A DNA stretch of 64,000 bases, taken from positions 1-64,000 of the forward strand of contig DYFL01000009.1 in NCBI GenBank assembly GCA_020725195.1, written 5' to 3'. Positions 10,797 to 18,819 of this stretch are shown piece after piece; positions within the stretch are counted from its first letter, which is position 1; every line of letters starts with the position of its first letter. Below the pieces are notes generated by a model, which was not told the origin of the DNA, ran no database searches, and saw nothing but the letters and a program-made list of their open reading frames with translations. The translations under genes and the position numbers were made by a program. Source of the DNA: Hydrogenophilus sp. GTDB lineage: Bacteria > Pseudomonadota > Gammaproteobacteria > Burkholderiales > Thiobacillaceae.

Positions 10797-11363
10797 TTGG
10801 AGTTGCACGAAGCGCAGCCGGATCAGCATGGCGCGCAGGGCGTCCTGCTCCATGCTCTGGAAGAGGGCGATCTCCTCCTGCTCCTTGGCCAGGGCGCGGC
10901 TTTCGTCGTAGGTGTAGTCGCGCACCAGGTGGGTGTCCGAGGGCGGCAGCAGCACCCGGCCGTCCGGGGCGAGGACGCTCATGCCCACCCGGTATTCCAG
11001 GCGGTATTCCCTGACCCGGCCGCCGCCGGAGAGGGAGAGGATGCTCTTGTGGCGGCTGGCGTCGGTGAGGCGGATCACCACCTGGGCGTCCTCGGGCCGC
11101 TCGGTCAGCGTCCGGCCCGCGGCCCTGAGGCTGCGCCTGAGCTGGGTGGCGAGGGGCGTCTCGGGGGCCTCGACATAGGCCGACGCGAAGGGCAGGTCCG
11201 CCTGGCCCCGGAGGTGGAAGCCGCAGCCGGCGAGCAGGACGAGCGCGGCCAGGAAGACCAGCCAGATGCGGGAAGCGGGAAGTGGGAAGCGGGAAGCGGG
11301 GGCTGGATGAGCCCGGCCGCTTCCCCACTCCCCGCTTCCCGCTTTCCAGTTCCCCGTCCCCAT
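10773..11363 (-). CDS. lptE: LPS-assembly lipoprotein LptE
   Basis: 196 residues. LptE is the outer-membrane lipoprotein that plugs LptD during lipopolysaccharide export. The signal peptide RIWLVFLAALVLLAGC with lipobox precedes GFHLRGQADLPF, the family's mature N-terminus. Before the hydrophobic stretch there are about 31 unusual residues (MGTGNWKAGSGEWGSGR and following) encoded by a family C repeat, so the start codon itself is repeat-derived and the signal n-region is abnormally long. The C-terminal GGVGSGR and the stop also come from a repeat. The true start is therefore uncertain. It starts 9 bp after the leuS stop. Confidence 0.9.
   Translation of the reverse strand: MGTGNWKAGSGEWGSGRAHPAPASRFPLPASRIWLVFLAALVLLAGCGFHLRGQADLPFASAYVEAPETPLATQLRRSLRAAGRTLTERPEDAQVVIRLTDASRHKSILSLSGGGRVREYRLEYRVGMSVLAPDGRVLLPPSDTHLVRDYTYDESRALAKEQEEIALFQSMEQDALRAMLIRLRFVQLQGGVGSGR
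11269..11361. repeat. Family C repeat at the leuS-lptE junction
   Basis: Left arm of GGGAAGC/GGGAAGT units from 11269, right arm of CTTCCC units ending near 11361. It covers nearly all of the 5' extension of lptE and lies 11 bp from the leuS stop. Confidence 0.8.
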
Positions 11364-11372
11364 TTCCGCTCC

Positions 11373-14150
<2,778 letters not shown>

Positions 14151-14166
14151 TTATACCCGGCCGGCC

Positions 14167-14196
14167 GGGTGACAGGCGGGCGGGGGCCCGTTTATA
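14167..14196 (+). promoter_or_regulatory. Sigma-70-type promoter of prk
   Basis: GTGACA at 14167-14172, an 18-bp spacer, then TATACT at 14191-14196. The predicted start is near 14203, about 40 bp before the prk ATG. This is the best sigma-70 match seen in the window. Confidence 0.6.
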
Positions 14197-14243
14197 CTGC
14201 GCCGGTTCTGAGGTTCCCACATCCCGCAGTCTGGAGAAGCGAC

Positions 14244-15134
14244 ATGTCCAAGAAACACCCCGTCGTGGTCGTGACCGGCTCGTCCGGCGCCGGCACCACC
14301 ACCGTCAAGCGCGCCTTCGAGCACATCTTCAGCCGCGAGAAGCTCGCCGCGGCCGTCATCGAGGGCGACAGCTTCCACAGCCTGGGGCGCGTGGAATTCA
14401 AGGAGGCCATGAAGAAGGCCGAGGCCGCCGGCGACAAGCACTTCTCCCACTTCGGCCCCGAGGCCAACGACTTCGCCGCCCTGGCCAACCTGTTCAAGAC
14501 CTACGGCGAGACCGGCACCGGCAAGAAACGCTACTACATCCACAGCGACGAAGAGGCCGCCGACCACAACAAGCGCCTGGGCACCAACCTGAAGCCGGGC
14601 GAGTTCACCCCCTGGGAGGACGTCCCCGCCAACACCGACCTGCTGTTCTACGAGGGCCTGCACGGCCTGGTGGTCACCGACAAGGTGGACATGGCCCAGT
14701 ACGTGGACCTCGCCATCGGGGTGGTGCCCGTGGTGAACCTGGAGTGGATCCAGAAGATCCACCGCGACGCCGCCGAGCGGGGCTACTCCGCCGAGGCCAT
14801 CGTCGACACCATCCTGCGCCGCATGCCCGACTACGTGAACTACATCACGCCGCAGTTCTCGCGCACCCACATCAACTTCCAGCGCGTGCCGACGGTGGAC
14901 ACCTCCAACCCCTTCATCGCCCGCGACATCCCCACCCCGGACGAGAGCTTCGTGGTGATCCGCTTCGCCGATCCCAAGGGGGTCGACTTCCCCTACCTGC
15001 TCTCGATGATCGACGGCTCCTTCATGTCCCGGCGCAACAACTTCGTCGTGCCCGGCGGCAAGATGGGCTTCGCCATGGAGATCATCCTCGAGCCCGTCAT
15101 CCACCGCATGGTGGAGGAGGGCAAGAAGGGCTGA
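14244..15134 (+). CDS. prk: Phosphoribulokinase
   Basis: 296 residues. It phosphorylates ribulose 5-phosphate with ATP to ribulose 1,5-bisphosphate, the step specific to the Calvin cycle. P-loop GSSGAGTTTVKRAF at residues 12-25, then EGDSFHSL and the conserved segment LLFYEGLHGLVV with the proteobacterial class sequence ITPQFSRTHINFQRVPTVDT further on. Length is that of the short proteobacterial enzyme rather than the longer plant/cyanobacterial form. GGAGAAG lies 4 bp upstream of the ATG, and strong promoter and terminator signals bracket it. It stands alone here; RuBisCO and other cbb genes are not in the window. Confidence 0.97.
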   Translation: MSKKHPVVVVTGSSGAGTTTVKRAFEHIFSREKLAAAVIEGDSFHSLGRVEFKEAMKKAEAAGDKHFSHFGPEANDFAALANLFKTYGETGTGKKRYYIHSDEEAADHNKRLGTNLKPGEFTPWEDVPANTDLLFYEGLHGLVVTDKVDMAQYVDLAIGVVPVVNLEWIQKIHRDAAERGYSAEAIVDTILRRMPDYVNYITPQFSRTHINFQRVPTVDTSNPFIARDIPTPDESFVVIRFADPKGVDFPYLLSMIDGSFMSRRNNFVVPGGKMGFAMEIILEPVIHRMVEEGKKG

Positions 15135-15156
15135 GCCTCGCCCTCCCGAGCCGAAG

Positions 15157-15184
15157 AAGCCGGGCGCCGCCCGGCTTTTTCGTT
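15157..15184 (+). terminator. Rho-independent terminator of prk
   Basis: AAGCCGGGC pairs with GCCCGGCTT (9 bp, 3-base loop), then TTTTTCGTTT. It lies 22 bp after the stop. Confidence 0.9.
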
Positions 15185-15193
15185 TCCGGCATG

Positions 15194-15231
15194 CGCACCG
15201 CGGGCGTGCGCGCCTGCGCCACCCCGGTGCG
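15194..15231 (+). promoter_or_regulatory. Tandem NtrC-like operators upstream of nasA
   Basis: CGCACCGCGGGCGTGCG (15194-15210) and TGCGCCACCCCGGTGCG (15215-15231) match the NtrC consensus TGCACC-N5-GGTGCA at 9 and 10 of 12 positions. Their centres are 21 bp apart, two helical turns. They sit about 96 and 75 bp upstream of the predicted sigma-54 start. Confidence 0.6.
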
Positions 15232-15271
15232 TCCTCCCGCCGCGATACGGCCGAATCCGCGGCCCGCGGCC

Positions 15272-15287
15272 TGGCATGGGCATTGCT
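15272..15287 (+). promoter_or_regulatory. Sigma-54 promoter of nasA
   Basis: TGGCATGGGCATTGCT matches TGGCACG-N4-TTGC with one mismatch. The predicted start is at about 15297-15298, only a few bases before the ATG at 15300. This argues against the alternative ATG at 15276, which lies within the promoter. Confidence 0.65.
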
Positions 15288-15299
15288 AGAGCCTTGGTC

Positions 15300-18086
15300 A
15301 TGGCCCAACTGACCACCCGTTCCACCTGTCCCTACTGCGGCGTCGGCTGCGGCGTGCTCGTCGAGCACGACGGGGCCCGCATCCTGGGCGTGCGCGGCGA
15401 CCCCGCGCACCCGGCCAACCACGGGCGGCTGTGCACCAAGGGCGCCAACCTGCACCTGGCCGCCGCGGCGCCGGGCCGGCTGCTGCATCCGGAGCGGCGC
15501 GCCGAGCGGGGGCGGCCGGGCGAGCGCCTCGGCTGGGGCGCGGCCCTGGACCACGCCGCCGAGCGCTTCGCCGCCGTCATCCGCGCGCACGGCCCGGACG
15601 CCGTGGGCTTCTACCTCTCCGGCCAGCTCCTCACCGAGGACTACTACGTCTTCAACAAGCTGGCCAGGGGGCTCGTCGGCACCAACAACGTCGACACCAA
15701 CTCGCGCCTGTGCATGTCCAGCGCGGCGGCCGGCTACAAGCTCACCCTGGGGGCGGACGCGCCGCCCTGCGCCTACGAGGACGTGGACCAGGCCGGCTGC
15801 CTCTTCATCGCCGGCGCCAACCCGGCCTATGCCCACCCGGTGCTCTACCGGCGCATCGAGGCGGCGCGCCGGGCCAACCCCCGGCTCAGGGTCGTGGTGG
15901 TCGACCCCAGGACGACGGACACCGCGCGCGAGGCGGACCTGCATCTCGCCATCGCCCCCGGCAGCGACGTCGCCCTCTTCAACGCCATGCTCCACGTCAT
16001 GCTGCGCGAGGGCCGCATCGACGCGGACTACATCGCCGCGCACACGGAGGGCTTCGACGCCCTGCGCCCGGCGCTCGCGGCCTGCTCGCCGGAGCACACG
16101 GCGGCCTACTGCGGCGTGCCGGCCGAGGACATCGTCGCCGCCGCGCGCTGGTTCGCCGAGGGGCCGGCGCTCTCCCTCTACTGCCAGGGGCTCAACCAGT
16201 CCTGCCACGGCACCGACAAGAACGCGGCGCTCATCAACCTGCACCTCGCCACCGGCTGGATCGGCCGGCCCGGCGCCGGGCCCTTCTCGCTCACCGGCCA
16301 GCCCAACGCCATGGGCGGGCGCGAGGTGGGCGCCATGGCCAACCTGCTCAGCGCGCACCGCGACCTCGCCGACCCCGGCGACCGGGCCGAGGTGGCGCGG
16401 CTCTGGGGGGTGGAGGGCGTGCCGGCGCGGGCAGGCCGCACCGCGGTGGAGCTCTTCGAGGCCGCGCGCCGGGGCGAGGTCCGGGCCCTGTGGATCGCCT
16501 GCACCAACCCCGCCCACTCCCTGCCCGACCAGCAGGCCGTCCGCGAGGCCCTGGCGGCCTGCGAGTTCGTGGTGCTGCAGGACATCTACCCCGACACCGA
16601 GACCGCGGCCTGGGCCGACCTCATCCTGCCCGCCGCCGCCTGGGGCGAGAAGGACGGCACGGTGACCAACTCCGAGCGGCGCATCTCGCGCCAGCGGGCC
16701 GCCATCGCCCCGCCCGGGGAGGCCCGGGCCGACTGGGCCATCGCCGTGGACTTCGCCCGGCGCCTGGGCGCGCGCCTCGGCCGGGACGCGCAGCGGCTCT
16801 TCCCCTACGCGAGCCCCGAGGCGATCTGGAACGAGCACCGCGAGACCACCCGCGGGCGCGACCTCGACATCACCGGCCTCTCCTACGCCACGCTTGAAGA
16901 GGCAGGCCCGCAGCAGTGGCCCCTGCCCGAGGGGGCGTCGGCGGGCCGCACGCGGCTCTACGCCGACGGCGTCTTCCCCACCCCCGGCGGGCGGGCCCGC
17001 TTCCAACTCGCCGACCACCTGCCCACCGCCGAGGCGACCAGCCCCCGCTACCCCCTGCGGCTGTCCACCGGGCGGCTGCGCGACCACTGGCACAGCCTCG
17101 CCTGCACGGGGAGGGTGGCCCGCCTGTGCAACCACGTCGAGGAGCCCGTCGTCAGCCTCCACCCCGCCGACCTCGCGCGCCACGGCCTCGCCGCCGGCGG
17201 GCTCGCGCGGGTGCGCTCGCGGCGCGGCGAGCTGGTGCTGCGCGCGGAGCCGAGCGAGGACGTGGCGCCCGGCCAGGCCTGGATCCCCATGCACTGGGGC
17301 AGCGCCAGCCTCGCCGGACTCGGGGTCAATGCCCTGACGCTGTCTGCCCTCGACCCCGTCTCGAAGCAGCCGGAACTCAAGCACGCGGCCGTGGCCGTCG
17401 AGCCGGCGGCGCTGGCGCACCAATTGGTGCTCTACCGCCGGGGCGACGCCGAGCTCGCCGCGCGGCTGCGGCCCAGGCTCGCGCGCTTCGACCACGCGAG
17501 CCTGGGCCTCTACGGCCGCGACCGGCCGGTGGTGGTGCTGCGCGCCGCCCACGGCCGGCCCATCCCGGATGCCTGGCTCGCCGAACTGGACCGCGAGGCG
17601 GGGCTGGACGACCCGCTCGCCTGCCTGAGCTACCGGGACGCCAGCCAGAACGTCTCCAAGCGCGCCCGCCTGGAGGCCGGCCGCATCGTCGGCGTGCGCC
17701 TCGCCGGCGAGACCGCGGCCCAGAACTGGCTCAAGGAGCTCGTCGCCGGCGGGGCGGAGGTGGACGCACTGCGGCCCTGGCTGCTCGCCCCCCTGGCCGC
17801 GCCGCCCTCGGGCAGCGCGAGCCGCGGCCGCATCGTCTGCAACTGCCTTAACGTCTCGGAGGCGGAGATCACCGCGCGCATCGCGGCGGGCGCCGACCTC
17901 GCGGGGCTGCAGGCGGCGCTCAAATGCGGCACCGAATGCGGCTCCTGCGTCCCCGAGATCAAGCGCATGCAGGCCGAGCGGGTGACCGTGCAGCCCGAGG
18001 CGTCACTGGGATGGAAAGACGTGGGAGCGGCTTCAGCCGCGATTGGATGGTCAGCTTGGGCATCGCGGCCCAAGCCGCTTCGCTAG
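15300..18086 (+). CDS. nasA: Assimilatory nitrate reductase catalytic subunit
   Basis: 928 residues. A cytosolic molybdopterin enzyme that reduces nitrate to nitrite. N-terminal [4Fe-4S] ligands CPYCGVGC (residues 10-17) plus GRLCTKG; Mo-bisMGD domains with NTNSRLCMSSA and SLTGQPNAMGGREVG, and the molydopterin-binding C-terminal domain. A fused BFD-type [2Fe-2S] domain follows from about residue 843 (CNCLNVSEAEI ... CGTECGSC), as in NasA of proteobacteria. No separate electron-transfer subunit lies next to it. The final ~20 residues (DVGAASAAIGWSAWASRP...) are translated REP, and the TAG stop is the first base triplet of the adjacent MITE-like element. The start is set by cysteine spacing and the promoter position. 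Confidence 0.95.
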   Translation: MAQLTTRSTCPYCGVGCGVLVEHDGARILGVRGDPAHPANHGRLCTKGANLHLAAAAPGRLLHPERRAERGRPGERLGWGAALDHAAERFAAVIRAHGPDAVGFYLSGQLLTEDYYVFNKLARGLVGTNNVDTNSRLCMSSAAAGYKLTLGADAPPCAYEDVDQAGCLFIAGANPAYAHPVLYRRIEAARRANPRLRVVVVDPRTTDTAREADLHLAIAPGSDVALFNAMLHVMLREGRIDADYIAAHTEGFDALRPALAACSPEHTAAYCGVPAEDIVAAARWFAEGPALSLYCQGLNQSCHGTDKNAALINLHLATGWIGRPGAGPFSLTGQPNAMGGREVGAMANLLSAHRDLADPGDRAEVARLWGVEGVPARAGRTAVELFEAARRGEVRALWIACTNPAHSLPDQQAVREALAACEFVVLQDIYPDTETAAWADLILPAAAWGEKDGTVTNSERRISRQRAAIAPPGEARADWAIAVDFARRLGARLGRDAQRLFPYASPEAIWNEHRETTRGRDLDITGLSYATLEEAGPQQWPLPEGASAGRTRLYADGVFPTPGGRARFQLADHLPTAEATSPRYPLRLSTGRLRDHWHSLACTGRVARLCNHVEEPVVSLHPADLARHGLAAGGLARVRSRRGELVLRAEPSEDVAPGQAWIPMHWGSASLAGLGVNALTLSALDPVSKQPELKHAAVAVEPAALAHQLVLYRRGDAELAARLRPRLARFDHASLGLYGRDRPVVVLRAAHGRPIPDAWLAELDREAGLDDPLACLSYRDASQNVSKRARLEAGRIVGVRLAGETAAQNWLKELVAGGAEVDALRPWLLAPLAAPPSGSASRGRIVCNCLNVSEAEITARIAAGADLAGLQAALKCGTECGSCVPEIKRMQAERVTVQPEASLGWKDVGAASAAIGWSAWASRPKPLR
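18021..18082. repeat. REP-like palindrome encoding the NasA C-terminus
   Basis: GTGGGAGCGGCTTCAGCCGC and a later GCGGCCCAAGCCGCTTC form an imperfect inverted repeat of the AGGAGCGGCTTCAGCCGCGA type. It is fully translated in the nasA frame. Confidence 0.7.
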
Positions 18087-18235
18087 GAGCCTGTCGGACT
18101 TAAAGGAAATCGGCTGCAAATTCGGCGGAACGGTCCATATTTCGCCGCTTTCTTGGGCAATAGTGCGACTATTGCCCGGCGAAATCGCCAAAACTCCGTT
18201 TTCGCTTCGATTCTTCAAGTCCGACAGGCTCCTAG
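18083..18235. mobile_element. MITE-like element, 153 bp, 19-bp terminal inverted repeats
   Basis: Ends CTAGGAGCCTGTCGGACTT (18083-18101) and AAGTCCGACAGGCTCCTAG (18217-18235) are perfect inverted repeats. Inside are nested arms ATTTCGCCG/CGGCGAAAT (18139-18147, 18177-18185) and a central 10-bp hairpin GGGCAATAGT/ACTATTGCCC (18155-18164, 18168-18177). There is no coding frame. It is AT-richer than its surroundings. It fills the gap between nasA and queD and supplies the nasA stop codon. The CTA/TAG ends could include a short target duplication. Confidence 0.8.
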
Positions 18236-18268
18236 GGTTCCGGGGCATCCGATCGGTACAATCGCGGC

Positions 18269-18625
18269 ATGGACATCTTCAACGTCTTCCACCTCGAGTC
18301 CGCGCGCCGGCTGCCGCACCTGCCGGCCGAGCACCCCTGCGCCCGGCTGCACGGCCACTCCTTCCGGGTCGAGGTGCACGTGGCCGGGCCGCTCGATCCC
18401 CGGCTCGGCTGGGTGCTCGACTTCGCGGACGTGAAGGCGGCTTGGCAGCCCGTCCACGCCGCCCTCGACCACCGCTGCCTCAACGAGGTCGAGGGCCTGG
18501 AGAACCCCACCAGCGAGCATCTCGCCGTCTGGATCTGGGACCGCCTCAAGCCCGCCCTGCCGGGCCTGAGCAAGATCGTCATCCAGGAGACGGCCGACTC
18601 CGGCTGCGTCTACACCGGCCCCTGA
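18269..18625 (+). CDS. queD: 6-carboxy-tetrahydropterin synthase-like protein QueD
   Basis: 118 residues of the PTPS/QueD family, which makes 6-carboxy-5,6,7,8-tetrahydropterin from dihydroneopterin triphosphate for queuosine. RLHGHSFRVEVHV supplies two zinc histidines, HPCARLHGHS the catalytic Cys, and LDHRCLNEVEGLENPTSEHL the catalytic His region and the conserved PTSE. At the position of the first zinc His of E. coli QueD (AAHRLPH) this protein reads SARRLPH. A TACAAT hexamer ends 6 bp before the ATG, suggesting a very short leader. It is flanked by a MITE-like element and the nirB promoter and is probably its own transcription unit. Confidence 0.88.
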   Translation: MDIFNVFHLESARRLPHLPAEHPCARLHGHSFRVEVHVAGPLDPRLGWVLDFADVKAAWQPVHAALDHRCLNEVEGLENPTSEHLAVWIWDRLKPALPGLSKIVIQETADSGCVYTGP

Positions 18626-18648
18626 GGGCACCCCGGCATGGGGCGGCC

Positions 18649-18665
18649 CGCCCCGGTTTGGTGCG
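18649..18665 (+). promoter_or_regulatory. NtrC-like operator upstream of nirB
   Basis: CGCCCCGGTTTGGTGCG matches TGCACC-N5-GGTGCA at 9 of 12 positions and is centred about 99 bp upstream of the predicted nirB start. Confidence 0.4.
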
Positions 18666-18729
18666 CAGGCCGCTCGCCGGCGACCCGGCCGCCTGTGCAA
18701 CCCCCTGATTCCACGCGCCATGCCCTTCA

Positions 18730-18745
18730 TGGCACGGCCATTGCT
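18730..18745 (+). promoter_or_regulatory. Sigma-54 promoter of nirBD
   Basis: TGGCACGGCCATTGCT is a perfect match to TGGCACG-N4-TTGC. Transcription is predicted to begin at about 18756, giving a 64-base leader before nirB. Confidence 0.75.
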
Positions 18746-18778
18746 ATTCCCGAGGCAAGGCGCCCGCCCTTTTTACCT

Positions 18779-18800
18779 CGGCGGCGGACGCCGTTTTTTT
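18779..18800 (+). terminator. Leader terminator (possible attenuator) before nirB
   Basis: CGGCG, GCGGA, CGCCG form a short hairpin followed by seven T residues. It lies downstream of the predicted sigma-54 start and 20 bp before the nirB GTG. The upstream leader segment CGCCCGCC (from about 18761) could pair with GGCGGCGG of the hairpin and give an antiterminator form. Confidence 0.55.
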
Positions 18801-18819
18801 GGCCTCGAAGGAGTCGAGC

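Noticed and set aside
14151-17552. 1,133-residue open frame on the minus strand across prk and nasA
   Set aside because: It is antisense to two certain genes, with His/Val/Gly-rich composition typical of the complementary frame of GC-rich coding DNA.
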